A DNA stretch of 64,000 nt, from assembly GCA_016720145.1 (NCBI GenBank), contig JADJXV010000009.1:1-64000 (forward strand), read 5' to 3'. Made by a program: the position numbers and the translations under genes. This stretch comes from Ignavibacteria bacterium (lineage in GTDB: Bacteria; Bacteroidota; Ignavibacteria; Kapaibacteriales; UBA961). Within the stretch, counting starts at the first letter, position 1; every line of letters starts with the position of its first letter. Below, piece by piece: positions 1 through 10,751 of this stretch. Under the pieces are notes generated by a model. That model did not search any database. It saw only the letters and a list, made by a program, of their open reading frames with translations, and was not told where the DNA came from.

Positions 1-2
1 TT

Positions 3-374
3 TCACCTATTCGAAGAATGACAATGCCCAATTTTCCAACCGCTTGTAGTCTTAACAAATACTGTCGTTTCAATCGCAAATAACGTGAACTGATTCTGAG
101 CAGCAATCGCTTCGAATGTGATAGAGTATAATGCAACAATCATTTCATCATTTTGCGATGGTATGATGTGTAAGTTTTTAATTATATATGAGCTTACTGT
201 ACAATCATCATGCTTTAAAAACTCCACAAACTGACCTTTATTCTGAACGATACATGTATCAGTAAAATATTCAAATTCCTCAGTCAAAAATTCTTGAAAT
301 ACTGCCCAGTCCTTATCTCGGAAAGCATCGTAATAGTTGCCTAGGGCTACGTCGATTTGTTTGAGTTCTGTCAT
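3..374 (-). CDS. SnoaL-like / DUF4440-type nuclear transport factor 2 fold protein
   Basis: A complete 123-residue protein with an ATG start and a TGA stop at the window edge. The pattern is that of small NTF2-fold proteins: an N-terminal helix (ALGNYYDAFRDKDW) followed by a hydrophobic, strand-rich C-terminal half ending in TSGWKIGHCHSS, the usual closing strand of DUF4440/SnoaL-like families. These act as small ligand-binding or isomerase-like domains; no specific substrate can be read from the sequence. No signal peptide, so probably cytoplasmic. It is monocistronic, and a TACTTTTG box lies about 24 bases upstream of the ATG on the minus strand. Family assignment is fair, function unknown. 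Confidence 0.6.
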   Translation of the reverse strand: MTELKQIDVALGNYYDAFRDKDWAVFQEFLTEEFEYFTDTCIVQNKGQFVEFLKHDDCTVSSYIIKNLHIIPSQNDEMIVALYSITFEAIAAQNQFTLFAIETTVFVKTTSGWKIGHCHSSNR

Positions 375-397
375 AGTTGTAATAAATTGGAATGGAA

Positions 398-405
398 CAA
401 AAGTA
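398..405 (-). promoter_or_regulatory. Candidate Bacteroidota -7 box (TACTTTTG)
   Basis: Minus-strand TACTTTTG fits the TAnnTTTG -7 consensus of Bacteroidota and sits about 24 bases upstream of the SnoaL-like gene. No convincing -33 TTG lies at the usual 17-23 base spacing, so support is limited. Confidence 0.3.
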
Positions 406-640
406 TGCGCGAAACTACATATTTTTAACTAGTTACACAAGTTCTACTGTTATCAGAACTTGTAATCAACAGAATAACTAGATCGGCATTGAGTTTCTAT
501 CAACATGAGAATTTGTAGTATTGACATGAATCGTATTAACACCCATCACTGCACGTGACAGGGCTAAAGTAATTCACGCCTATTGAGTTTGAATTGTCAA
601 TGAATCTTCAATGTATTCCCAAGTTCTATCTCAAAACAAA

Positions 641-673
641 AAAGCCGTCCATTTCAAGCGAAATGAACGGCTT
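641..673 (-). terminator. Rho-independent terminator after flgE
   Basis: Read on the minus strand, AAGCCGTTCATTT and AAATGGACGGCTT form a 13-bp stem with one G-T mismatch around a short loop, followed by TTTTGTTTTG. It lies 20 bases beyond the flgE stop and closes the flagellar transcription unit. Confidence 0.85.
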
Positions 674-692
674 AGCTATTTACCACCAATGC

Positions 693-2017
693 TTATCTCT
701 TCAGCTGATTGATCGTATTGAGGAATTCATCACTCGTTGTGATTGTTTTTGCTGCCGCTTCGAAAGCACGCTGCGTTGTGATCATGTCGGTGAATTGTTC
801 GGTGAGATCGACGTTGGACTCTTCGAGCGAACCCGATGCCACGCGCGTTGAAGGGAATATTTCAACCGCCGTACCCACATTCGGCAAGCCGCTATTCGGC
901 GACACGGAGAAGAAATTTCCACCTTCTTTGACTAATCCACCCGGATTGGTGAATTTCGTCATCACTACCTGACCCAATAATTCTGACTGTCCATTAGTAA
1001 AAGCGCCGATAATTTTACCGGTTTGATCCACCGAAAGACGCGCGATATCACCGGCTGCATAGCCATCTTGTTCGCGGGCTGTGACTGTATTTTGTCCTGA
1101 GAATTGAGTCAAGCCGGCCAATAATCCTGTTGGCTGAGCCAGCGTAACACTTACATTTTTCGGAGTAGTAGCATCGAAAGCCGTCGTTCCGAGCGCGGTA
1201 TTAAGTCCTGCTGCCGTTACGTTGAAGCTGAGAGGAGTACTGAGCGTACCGTCAGGATTGAAGGTAACCGTCGCAGGAATTCCGGTAAGAGGTGTAGTTA
1301 CAGAGTCGATTGTACCTTGTAATGCGAAAGTATTAGCCGCGCTTTTGGTAAATTTCAGATTCAAAACATGCGGACCACCCTGATTATCAAATATCGAAAT
1401 ACTTGTGCTAAATGCATCACCGGAAGGAGATAGCGCATTCAAGTTACCGGATACTGTCACATTTTGCGTTTGACGAGGAGCAGATTTGAAACTTGGGGAG
1501 ATTTGTACATTCGATACTTTACGGAGTAAACTGTTCGTACCATTTGAGTCTTTCAATACTCTACCGGTGGAAGAAGTTTCAAGATTATAACCCTGTACGT
1601 AAGCGCCAGATGCGCTATCGACTAAGTTGCCTTGTGTGTCGAATGAAAAAGCTCCGGCACGAGAGAATAATTCTTGACCATTAAGACGGAAATTAAAGAA
1701 TCCATCTCCTTGAAGTGCAAGATCTAACGGACGATTCGTGCTTTGGATCGAGCCTTGTGAGAAATCTACTTTGACCGAACCAAGCTTTACGCCAAGTCCG
1801 ATTTGAAGCGGGTCAATTCCACCAATTCCACCACTTGCGATATTGTTCGGCGAACTCCCCACCCATACGTTTGGCTGAATTGATCAGCAAACGTAGTGCG
1901 GCTTGATTTGTAACCGATTGTATTTGTATTTGCAATGTTATTTGAAATAACGTCAAGCCGCTGTTGATGTGCTTTGAGCGAGCTTGTACCTGATGTTAAA
2001 GAACGAATTAAAGACAT
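693..2017 (-). CDS. flgE: Flagellar hook protein FlgE (apparent frameshift)
   Basis: FlgE builds the flagellar hook. The N-terminus (MSLIRSLTSG, then LDVISNNIANTNTIGYK) is the rod/hook N-terminal signature, and the C-terminus (NVDLTEQFTDMITTQRAFEAAAKTI) is the matching C-terminal helix; the FlgE D2-type domain lies between. The ATG at 2017 is chosen because GGAG lies 7 bases upstream and the match begins there. The reading frame breaks at about 1857-1865: ...FSQTYG is in one frame and GSSPNNIASGG in another, and one extra G in the GGG run rejoins them. The corrected protein has about 441 residues, normal for the family. It is the last gene of the cluster. Either a sequencing error or a real lesion. 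Confidence 0.9.
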
Positions 2018-2217
2018 AATAAACTCCGAAATAAGTATAAATAAATATTGTTGTTTGTGGGAAAATTCGTCAGTCAATCAGAATTTATCCCGAATTCGGA
2101 GAGATTTCCCGCCGGCAATTCCGGCTAAAGTCCAACCTCTCAAGTAAATACTTTCCATACTGTCATGCCCAAAGGCAGCTTCACGATAAATCAAATTAAA
2201 ACATTACAACCTTATTA

Positions 2218-2289
2218 TGACTAACGACTAACGACTTCGACTTTCAACTTGCACTGACTTTACCAAATGACTTACGACTTACGACTAAT
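2218..2289. repeat. Short degenerate heptamer repeats (ACGACTA/ACGACTT)
   Basis: The 270-base gap between flgE and the upstream gene contains repeated ACGACTA, ACGACTT, TCGACTT and similar heptamers, more than chance would give. It is non-coding in all frames I inspected. Confidence 0.55.
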
Positions 2290-2290
2290 C

Positions 2291-2677
2291 TTACGCCATC
2301 ACTGCTGAGTCAATATTAGTATAAACCTGTTGCTCAGCTCCGTCATTCTGCATCGCCGTTATGACGGTTTTATTGCCAATATTGACGATAAACGCCATAT
2401 CTCGTAGTAGTATCAACGTTTCTTGCGAACCTTTTGCATCTGCCTTTGCCACCGCCGATTCTATCCGCCCCATGTCTTCTTGAGAAAGCGTAATGTCTCG
2501 ACTTTGTAAGCGGCTTTGGGCGTGTGCCGAAAATTTCAGCTTCCCGATTTCTTGTTCAAATACATCCCTGAACGATGTTCGCGGAATACTTTTGTCAAGC
2601 GGTAATGGCTGTCTTTTGAGCTCACTGATCCCACCGGCGGGCAGAAACGGCAGCGAAACGCCGTTGATTTCTGCCAT
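2291..2677 (-). CDS. Flagellar operon protein (TIGR02530 type)
   Basis: A 128-residue protein matching the conserved 'flagellar operon protein' found between flgD and flgE in many bacteria. The hallmark central part is present: FSAHAQSRLQSRDITLS, an acidic/alanine helix, then LLRDMAFIVNIGNKTVITA. Its exact role is not settled; its fixed position suggests a part in hook assembly. An excellent AAAGGAGGTG Shine-Dalgarno sequence lies 6 bases before the ATG, fixing the start. No signal peptide. The gene lies downstream of flgD after a 120-base spacer that contains a dispersed repeat copy. Confidence 0.8.
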   Translation of the reverse strand: MAEINGVSLPFLPAGGISELKRQPLPLDKSIPRTSFRDVFEQEIGKLKFSAHAQSRLQSRDITLSQEDMGRIESAVAKADAKGSQETLILLRDMAFIVNIGNKTVITAMQNDGAEQQVYTNIDSAVMA

Positions 2678-2733
2678 CTATTTCACCTCCTTTATTCGAT
2701 TAACTATTAAACATATTAACTATTTAGATTTGT

Positions 2734-2781
2734 GTTTCTCTTCTGCATATTCCAAGCCTCGCTTGCGGTCACCCATTGCCG
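2734..2781 (-). repeat. Dispersed intergenic repeat, copy 1
   Basis: On the minus strand this starts CGGCAATGGGTGACCGCA and ends GCAGAAGAGAAAC. Related copies occur at 21240-21288 and 47490-47537 on the plus strand. All three are intergenic. The first 19 bases are nearly invariant and the 3' end (GAAAC) is also shared. Confidence 0.65.
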
Positions 2782-2797
2782 TCCAAGCAAACTGACA

Positions 2798-3484
2798 TTA
2801 CATCGAAATATCTTCAATTTCGGACATTGGAATTTCAATGCCACCGACCACCATCATCGTACCTTCTTGCTTGAAGCGTACTGCTGTAATCATTCCAAAC
2901 GCGAATGAACGTGCATCGACTAATTGACCTGCGCCATCTTTGGCAGTCACGCTTACAGCATATTGACCGCTTGGAACAGTTACACCGTTTTGGTCTTTGC
3001 CATCCCACGAAAGTTTATGTTCGCCGGAACGCATCTCTGAAGTCGGAACGTCGATTGTTCTCACAACCGCTCCGCCCGAATTCTTGATTTCGATTTTCAC
3101 CGTCGAAGCATTCGTGGCTAAAGTATAGCCGAATTGCGCCGGCTTAGTGCCGTCAAAACTCAATGAATCTGCTCCGGCTTTTACCGTTTTGCCGATATAA
3201 CTCGGTGCATTTCCATTGGCTACCGTTTGTGAAAGCAATTTGAAGTTGTTGACCTGCGCTTCAAGCTGCTTGTTGATATTCGTCAGCTGTTCGAGCGAAC
3301 TGAACTGCGCGAGTTGTGCCGCAAACTGCTGCCCATCCTGTGGCTTCAGCGGGTTTTGGGCCTTGAGCTGATACGTCAGGAGCTTGAGAAATTCATCTTT
3401 CCCCAACGCTTTGGTCGGTGTCTTGACGGAACGTTGTAGTTCCTCAAACACTGAATTCGTAACGCTTTGCAATGCATCTGCCAT
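2798..3484 (-). CDS. flgD: Flagellar hook assembly scaffold FlgD
   Basis: FlgD caps the growing hook and guides FlgE polymerisation outside the cell. The N-terminal capping domain is clear (residues about 26-75): LGKDEFLKLLTYQLKAQNPL, then QFAAQLAQFSSLEQL. It is followed by a Tudor/FlgD-Ig-like part with the typical GEHKLSWDGKDQNGVTVPSG segment. The protein has 228 residues, normal length, and is intact. It sits between fliK and the TIGR02530-type gene, as is common in flagellar operons. Confidence 0.95.
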   Translation of the reverse strand: MADALQSVTNSVFEELQRSVKTPTKALGKDEFLKLLTYQLKAQNPLKPQDGQQFAAQLAQFSSLEQLTNINKQLEAQVNNFKLLSQTVANGNAPSYIGKTVKAGADSLSFDGTKPAQFGYTLATNASTVKIEIKNSGGAVVRTIDVPTSEMRSGEHKLSWDGKDQNGVTVPSGQYAVSVTAKDGAGQLVDARSFAFGMITAVRFKQEGTMMVVGGIEIPMSEIEDISM

Positions 3485-3634
3485 AATTTTTCCCCCGAAA
3501 AATTGTAGAAAACCTACGTTTGATTAATAAAAATTGTTAATTAGAATATTCTAGTATTTATGTTTTGATTTGGGTATATCTTTTTATTGACCAATGAGTT
3601 TTGTACTTGATTACACACTCTCAATTGAAAATCA

Positions 3635-6600
3635 TTATGCATAGAACTCGACACGACTTTGCTGTATCATCTTCTTAGTTGCTTGCTTTGGAATCGTCGG
3701 ATGTACTACTTCATCTGTAATAGAAGTACTGAGAACGCCATCATCACGCAATGAACGTAAGTAAGATTGCCGCGCTTGCTGTTCTTCTTGCTTAGCTGAA
3801 GTATTCTGCTGATTAAAGCCCGAGAACATCGAGAAATCCTCTCTCTGACGCACCTGTATATCAATTCTATCTGCCGTAATTCCTTGCTGACTAAGCTGTT
3901 CGCGTAGCATCGGAATTTGCATCTCGAGTGCTTGTTTGGCGGCAGTCGTCTCTACTTCGAGTCGGACACTTGCATTTTTATCGCGCACATTGAGCTGGAG
4001 AGTGACTGTTCCGAGCGCTTCGGGAGCGAGTTGCAATCGCATTGAACCTCCCGTTTGCTGTGGCATAGATTGCATCATTTGCACTGCACTTGCCGCAAAA
4101 TTATCTGCGTTTACACGTGGCAATGTGCGATTAAATGGCAATTGGGTTTGATAATTACGCACATTTGGCGGCGCGACCGGTTGAAATGCTCCCGTGAAAA
4201 TACCTTTAATTGGCTCATCTTTCTTGCTGACCTTATTTTGTGCAATATTCTCTTCTGTTTTGGCAGTATGATCCTTGCTTTCTTGCTTGACAATCTGGTC
4301 AAAGGCTTCGTCTTGTGTTTGTTTATACTTCACATCTGTTGGTATGTTTGATGTAGTACCATTGCTCAAAGTCCTTGATTCTTGTTGAGTTGTATCAGAC
4401 TTAGCTTCAATATTTTGAGGAGCAGATTCAGTAGGAATTCCTACAGCAATTTCACTTCCGGTCACTGAATGTTTTGATTCTTTTACAGTTTGCTTATTTA
4501 CCGCTTTTGTTGAACTAACCGACTGGCGCATGTTAGTATCCTGACCCGCAATTGCTACTTGCATATTGAGAGTCGGCGAGGATGGTGTTTCAGACTTTTG
4601 GTCAGTTGCAGTACTACTTTCAGTTACACCATTCTTTGAGTTAGGTTGAATAATTTCTTGAGAATTTTTACTATTCTCAACTTTTATTTGCCGTACTTGA
4701 GAAATATCGCGTGTAGTTCTATCCGATGCATCCTGTTGATTATCTTTGAGTTGAGTTATTCCAACTTCACTGATATTTTGTACATTTTTTTGAGGAATTT
4801 CCGTTTGCTTTGGGTTGATTTGTGAATTCACTTTTTCGACTGTCTTCTCAAGTGAACGCTCGTTCATTTGCTTGTTTTCTTGAATAGTCGCATCACCTGA
4901 AAGTGGACTTTTCGGTTCAGAATTGTGTTGCTTAGCTGGATCTACAATCTTGGATGAGCCGGCTATATTCTCCCTGATATTCTGCGGAACTTCCTCAGAA
5001 ACTGCTTTTTCCGGTTGGACGCTTGAATGTACACTTTTCACTGTATCTACTGGTTGAGAATTCACCGGTTTTACTTTGACATCTTTTATCTCAGTTTGTG
5101 TGCGTAGTGGATGTGATATAATTGGTTCACTTTTCGGCTCTTTGTCAAGCTCAGCCACACCAGCGACTGCTATCTCATCATTCGTCAACACGTTAGTATC
5201 CAATGCCTTGGCTTGCGAATATGGTGCTTTCACCGTTATGTTCTTTGTCTTAATATCTGAATTTTGTTCTATTGGAGTTATCACTTTAATCTCCGGTTCT
5301 GCAGGTTTATTCCGGACACTCGTACTTAGAGATTCTCGAGAAATTGGTGTTTCACCCCGAATAGATTGCAATGGTATCGTGGGTGTACTTGGTTGTTCTG
5401 TAATTGATTGCGGTGTAATTTGCTGCTCAACAAGAGGAGAAGTAACATTCGATTTTGTCGGAATCACAATAGGATTTTCAGAGAGATTCAGTCTCCTTGA
5501 ATCTTCATTTGACACTACTTGAGTATCCTTTGTCTGATGTTGGATATCAGAAGGGGAATCAACAAGATGAGAAACAATATTTTGATTTTTTACAGTGATT
5601 TCCGTTTTGCTATTTTCGTCAAATATGACAGGTATTTCAACCGTGCTATTTTGTGGAATTGACAAACGAACATTAGTATTTTGTACGTTGGTAAGTATTG
5701 GAATAGCTGGTATCTTTGGTTGATTAATAATTGTCGATTTAATATCCTCTACATTACCAACTTGATTATTTACAACAGATTGGCTACTTGTATCCACGCC
5801 TGTATTTGATATCTTCTCAGGTTGAGCGACTGCTATTTTCTTGGAATTACTAGTTATATCATGATTGAGAATTCGTCCGGTATTTGTCGGAGGAATAGGT
5901 TCTGTTTCTTTCGGTAGAATATTGCTTTCCGGTGTTGTCATTCTATCAACTTCTTTTTTGATATTCAGTCTGTTTGGTTGACCATTATCTTCAATTTCCG
6001 GTAGATTTTCATTGACTATTGGTGATTGTGGCGCAGATGATACGTTGATATTCTTATTGGACATGGTTTGATGTTGAGAAACTATACCCGGAGATACTTC
6101 AAGAGTTTCTCTGTTTTTCACAGAATTGAGCGGCATATTCTCCACACCTCGTTGTTCGACTTTTGTAAGGATTGCAGGAGTATGAATTGCTTGAAATTCT
6201 TCGATGTCTGCATCAACTGTATTCAAAACATCAGCATCCGATTTAACTGCGGAATTGCTTTGAATTACCGATCAACTGAAAATTGCGTATCTTTTGATTG
6301 TAAAGAAGATACACTGATATCGTCAGAAGAATCTTTCATTTCGATTGGTAGCGTTTCAACTACAATTTCCGAAGGTGAGGCTTTTGGTACAGTAGTACTT
6401 TTTTGCGATACATCGCGCGAAATATTCTTACCATTTTCATAGGTAATAGAATCGCTTCCCTCATGAATCGTACTGTTTTTTACCGAAGGAATCTGAGTAT
6501 GCTTTGTTGAACTATTCTCTGCAAAAATGGGTTCAGTCAGTACATTTTCAACGAACTTTTCACCTTTTATCGGTGCTGGAATACTTGAAGATTCGGTATA

Positions 6601-8263
6601 ATTTTTCACTTGTACCAGCTTTGGTATTTCGTCACTTTTACCTGTCAATGCTTTGACTTCTATTGTCAAATCTTCAGGAAATTCTGTACCGGTAATCTTC
6701 GTGTTTGGTTGTGAATTTGTACTTGGTGGCGGTACGACGTTAATTGAATTCACTCCGGCAATGTTCGCCTTCACAGCTTGTTTGGCAATATTTTCTAACG
6801 GAAGATTCTCATATAAAGGCAATGTCACAGGTTGAATGTTCTCAGTATCAATTAACTGAGTAGGCAGTGCTTCCACAATCAAATCTTTTGTTGGTTTTGA
6901 AGTTACGACGGACAAAACAGTTTCATTTTTCGCAGTTACTCTTTGTGATTGTTGGGCTTGTGGTTCTATTTTCAGGTCTGATTGACGAACAGAATTCTCT
7001 GACCCCGTTGACTTAACTCTATTCCAATATCATGTTTCTCACCATTTCGGCACTTCGGCCGGTATGATAATGGCATCACGCCTGTATGCTCGATGGGTAT
7101 TTCTTGTGAATCAATTCGAATGACAACCGACTGCACATTTAGTCCGAGATCTTGCGCGTTTTTCAATAGAGATTTGAGAGAAGTTGAATTTGTCAGGGGT
7201 AATGTTGAGTCTTCATCTACAGGAATATCAGGTACTTCATCAGCATTGAATGAACGTTCATTCTTTGTTGCATGATGTAAAGTTGTGACATTTGAAGCTA
7301 TCTCTTTCTCTCGAGTATTCTCATCTCTGACTATACTTTCATTGTGATTAATTACCGTTGATACAGATGAGGTTTCAGATAAATTGACATCAGTATTTAC
7401 TTTTATATCAGCTAGTTGCGTCTGAACTGACGGTGTGGCATTTACTCCATTATTCAATTCAGATGATAATATTCTTGATGGTATTGGAATTGTAGGAGCA
7501 TTCGTATCGTTTGATTGCTCGGAGTTTGTTTCATTGACTGGAATGTGATTTTCCACAGTCGTCTGACTTCTGCTGAACGTACGTTCACCTTTTACGTTGC
7601 TTGTAGTTTCGTCAGTTGGAATACTATTTTCAACCGGTGTTTTCACAACTATATCGTAGGAAATAGCGGCGGATTCGCCGATGTCATTTTGCACAATTTC
7701 CATTTGCTTGGAAAGCGATTTTAATATTTTGGTTGCTGATTTTTGTGAGGATACTTTGTCTGTAGAACTAACAGTCACAGAAATTTCAGCGGATGTATCG
7801 CTCGTTTGGGTAAGATTCAACGTTTGTTTTTTATTGGCAGCTTAGCTTGTATAGTAGAATAGACTGCGACGATTACATCAGAAGAAGGACGATCCGTTGA
7901 TTTGACCGTCACAGCAACATTCTGTGTATCTAATGCTTTAGCCTCATCAATAGAATCAGAATTCGATATTATGGAAGACGTATGTACAGCTTCTTCAATC
8001 GGAATTGACTCGGGTTGGATAGTTGGAATAAATGGATTTTCCGGTGTAAGCTGTGGTGATACAGCAACAGAATTTTCATTACCTTGAATGGCAATATCAT
8101 TGGTGGTTGAGATAAGAGTATTATCGAGCGGAGCAGTTTCGGAGGTGACCGATTGCAACACGCCTATAAATCCTGAATCAACAGCTTGATTTTGACGTGC
8201 AGATGCTGGTGTCAAAATAGCTGCGACGTGACTTTGCAGTCTTTGGAGAAGAGAGGTTTTCAT
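3635..8263 (-). CDS. fliK: Flagellar hook-length control protein FliK (very long, several frameshifts)
   Basis: FliK measures hook length and switches export specificity. Only the C-terminal domain is conserved: LQLAPEALGTVTLQLNVRD, then EMQIPMLREQLSQQGI, the Flg_hook signature, near the 3' end (about 3.85-4.05 kb). The rest is a low-complexity linker rich in Ser, Thr, Asn, Gln, Glu, Pro and Val. The start at 8263 (MKTSLLQRL) has AGGA 7 bases upstream. The frame changes at least three times: in an A6 run near 7828, between about 6985 and 7040, and near 6255. The pieces are compositionally continuous, so I read one gene of about 1,540 residues, several times the usual FliK length. It could instead be more than one gene, but no internal start with a ribosome-binding site is convincing. 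Confidence 0.75.
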
Positions 8264-8349
8264 AGTTGCATCCTGCAATTGAATGGAGGGCTTCCTGCCC
8301 AAATATACCTTATCTGTATTTCACTATTCTATCGTAGTCCGTCCGGACT

Positions 8350-8913
8350 TTACTTCAACGGTTGATTCGCGCCGAGCACCAAAATTGCTGCTGCTTGAAT
8401 TGGATTCATTTCATCGAGTACTTTTGCCGCGTTTTTGGGTTTCATTGATTTTAGTATAAAAGCAGCATCACGTTCATCGAGCTCGGAGAGGATTTTTGCT
8501 ACTTCTTTAGCACCTGCTTTATCATATATTTGCGCAAATACCGTATAATTAACTTTAACGAGAGAGTCAAGATGCTGTGATATTTGCTTATCTTGTTCAT
8601 GATACCTTTTCTTGACTTCTTCGATATCTTGCATAATGCTTTCCTTGACTAAAGTAAGCTTCGAAAGCGAATCGGTAGTCTTTACCAATTGCTTGGCAAG
8701 TGAATCACGCTGATGTTTGAGAGTTTTAATTTCAATTTCTTCCGGAGACAATGGAGCTGTTGTATTACCAACATTGACAATGCTGATTGAGTCTATCGGT
8801 GGTGCTAATCCAAGTAGGTCAGGTTTATAGACATAGACGCTATAAAATCCTGACATCACTACCAAGAATACCACACATGTCACAATCAATTTTGATAATA
8901 CGCTACTATTCAT
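8350..8913 (-). CDS. MotE-like flagellar protein (MgtE-N/FliG-like helical domain)
   Basis: A 187-residue protein with one N-terminal membrane segment (residues about 9-28), a central charged coiled coil (about 60-120) and a C-terminal helical domain with AKEVAKILSELDERDAAFIL and KNAAKVLDEMNPIQAA. This matches MotE-type proteins, periplasmic helpers of the flagellar motor whose C-terminus resembles the MgtE N-domain and FliG. The gene lies between fliJ and fliK, the usual place for such a gene. It is intact. Whether it acts with a specific stator cannot be seen here; no motA/motB is in the window. Confidence 0.75.
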   Translation of the reverse strand: MNSSVLSKLIVTCVVFLVVMSGFYSVYVYKPDLLGLAPPIDSISIVNVGNTTAPLSPEEIEIKTLKHQRDSLAKQLVKTTDSLSKLTLVKESIMQDIEEVKKRYHEQDKQISQHLDSLVKVNYTVFAQIYDKAGAKEVAKILSELDERDAAFILKSMKPKNAAKVLDEMNPIQAAAILVLGANQPLK

Positions 8914-8968
8914 TTATGAAGTCACGAAGTTAATCGATACTTTATACATAGCTCTACGCTTACAATTC

Positions 8969-9418
8969 TTATGTAAAATCCCTTATCATCCCGGAATGCC
9001 TGCCAGATGCCACTTCGTCGAGAAAGACTTGTTCTTCTTTCGCCACTATTTCCTTGTATTCACTAGTCTTCCGTTCTTTGAGCTTTTCGACAATTTTTTC
9101 CTGTTTCATTTTTTCGGCTAACTCCACACGCATCAATTCTTCAATCTCCAATAGCCGTACTTGTTTTTTTTCTAACGCTCTGATCTCCGTTTGAGTGAAT
9201 TGCCGATGTTGCCAGCTTGCCTCTAGTACCATTGCAGGCATTTTACCATTAGCACTACTTTTCAGTATTTCATCGAGATACGCTTGTTTGGCGTGTAATT
9301 CATCATCGTTGTGTTTTCGATTTTTATACGCAATTCCCAAAGCGTTTTTGGCTTTCTCCACTGCATTTGCCCGTAGCTTGAGGAGAGGTTCTAATCGAAA
9401 CGTAAACTTTTTAGCCAT
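8969..9418 (-). CDS. fliJ: Flagellar export protein FliJ
   Basis: A 149-residue, almost entirely helical and charged protein beginning with FTFRLEPLLKLRANAVEKAK, the typical FliJ start, followed by a long coiled coil. FliJ is the stalk-like cytoplasmic component that works with the FliI ATPase and FliH in flagellar export. It lies 18 bases downstream of fliI, as expected for the fliH-fliI-fliJ order. Intact, normal length. Confidence 0.85.
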   Translation of the reverse strand: MAKKFTFRLEPLLKLRANAVEKAKNALGIAYKNRKHNDDELHAKQAYLDEILKSSANGKMPAMVLEASWQHRQFTQTEIRALEKKQVRLLEIEELMRVELAEKMKQEKIVEKLKERKTSEYKEIVAKEEQVFLDEVASGRHSGMIRDFT

Positions 9419-9436
9419 ACTTTCAAGGTCTTACAG

Positions 9437-10747
9437 TTACAAACCAAATTCCATCAATTTCGTAATACTATCTCGGTATGAGGTAGGATCTTCTACTTCC
9501 TGACGGAGGAATTTACGTGTCTGCATTCGGAGTTCAATTGCAGTATCAACAAGTGAATTACTTCCTTTTTGATAGGCGCCCACACTTATCATATCTTCTG
9601 CTTCTCTATAGGCCGCAAGCATTTCCTTCATTGATTGAGATGCTTCGCGATGCTGAGGCGTTATCACATCCTTCATCACACGACTCACACTTTCGAGTAT
9701 ATCAATTGCAGGATAATGGCCAAGAGCGGCGAGCCGGCGCGATAGAACAATATGACCATCCAAAATTCCACGAGCAGCATCTGCAATAGGTTCGTTCATA
9801 TCATCACCCTCGACAAGCACTGTATATAATGCAGTAATTGTACCGAATGCCGAAGTCCCAGCACGCTCCATCAATTTCGGCAAAAGCGCAAAGACAGATG
9901 GCGTATAACCCTTCGTAGTCGGTGGCTCACCAATCGTCAGTCCAATTTCCCGTTGCGCTAGAGCTAGCCGAGTGACCGAGTCCATCATCAGCATTACATC
10001 GAGTCCTTCATCACGAAAGTATTCTGCAATGGCTGTGGCTATGAGCGGCGCTTTGACTCTCACAAGCGCAGGCATATCACTGGTAGCGACGACGACGACC
10101 GAACGTTTCAGACCTTCATCACCGAGGTCTTCTTCGATAAAATCTCTCACCTCACGACCACGCTCACCTATGAGTGCAATGACATTGACGTCGGCTGTTG
10201 CATTGCGGGCAATCATACCGAGGAGGGTCGATTTACCAACACCTGAACCGGCAAATATCCCCACACGCTGACCTTTTCCTATCGTGAGCAAACTGTCAAT
10301 TGCTCTCACTCCTGTTGACATAGGTTCAGTAATTCTCTTCCGTGAAAGAGGATTAGGCGGCTGAGCATAAATTGATCTCAGAGATGTTTCCGGCAGGGGA
10401 CCTTTGCCGTCCATTGGATTACCCAAGCCATCAAGTATTCGTCCGAGCAACCCATTACCGACGGTTGCAGTGAGTGTGGTACCTGTTGCAACAATTTCCA
10501 TTCCCGGTTCAATGCCGACAAAATCACCTAACACCATTGACAATATCTTGTTATCTCTGAATCCTACTATTTCCGATCTGCTTACTTCCTGACCTGCTCG
10601 ATTACGCAACACACATACTTCGCCAATCGGAGCTTGTGGACCATTGCTTTCGAGTACCATTCCCACGACTTGGGATATGCGTCCGACGGTCTCGACCGAA
10701 CGTGTAGCATGAATAATCGGCGTGTATTTTTGAAGAAGAGCATTCAT
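9437..10747 (-). CDS. fliI: Flagellum-specific ATPase FliI
   Basis: A 436-residue ATPase that energises flagellar protein export. Walker A is GSGVGKST (residues 167-174), Walker B is VMLMMD (251-256), followed by SVTRLALAQREIGL and the GYTPSVFALLPKLMERAG stretch typical of FliI/YscN and F1-beta relatives. The N-terminal barrel and the C-terminal FliH-proximal part are present, so the gene is complete and intact even though its upstream partner fliH is badly frameshifted. Its ATG lies 4 bases beyond the fliH stop, indicating translational coupling. Confidence 0.97.
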   Translation of the reverse strand: MNALLQKYTPIIHATRSVETVGRISQVVGMVLESNGPQAPIGEVCVLRNRAGQEVSRSEIVGFRDNKILSMVLGDFVGIEPGMEIVATGTTLTATVGNGLLGRILDGLGNPMDGKGPLPETSLRSIYAQPPNPLSRKRITEPMSTGVRAIDSLLTIGKGQRVGIFAGSGVGKSTLLGMIARNATADVNVIALIGERGREVRDFIEEDLGDEGLKRSVVVVATSDMPALVRVKAPLIATAIAEYFRDEGLDVMLMMDSVTRLALAQREIGLTIGEPPTTKGYTPSVFALLPKLMERAGTSAFGTITALYTVLVEGDDMNEPIADAARGILDGHIVLSRRLAALGHYPAIDILESVSRVMKDVITPQHREASQSMKEMLAAYREAEDMISVGAYQKGSNSLVDTAIELRMQTRKFLRQEVEDPTSYRDSITKLMEFGL

Positions 10748-10751
10748 AATT

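Noticed and set aside
594..851. Open frame overlapping the end of flgE on the plus strand, and similar antisense or shadow frames elsewhere
   Set aside because: They overlap strongly supported genes on the other strand and lack family features.
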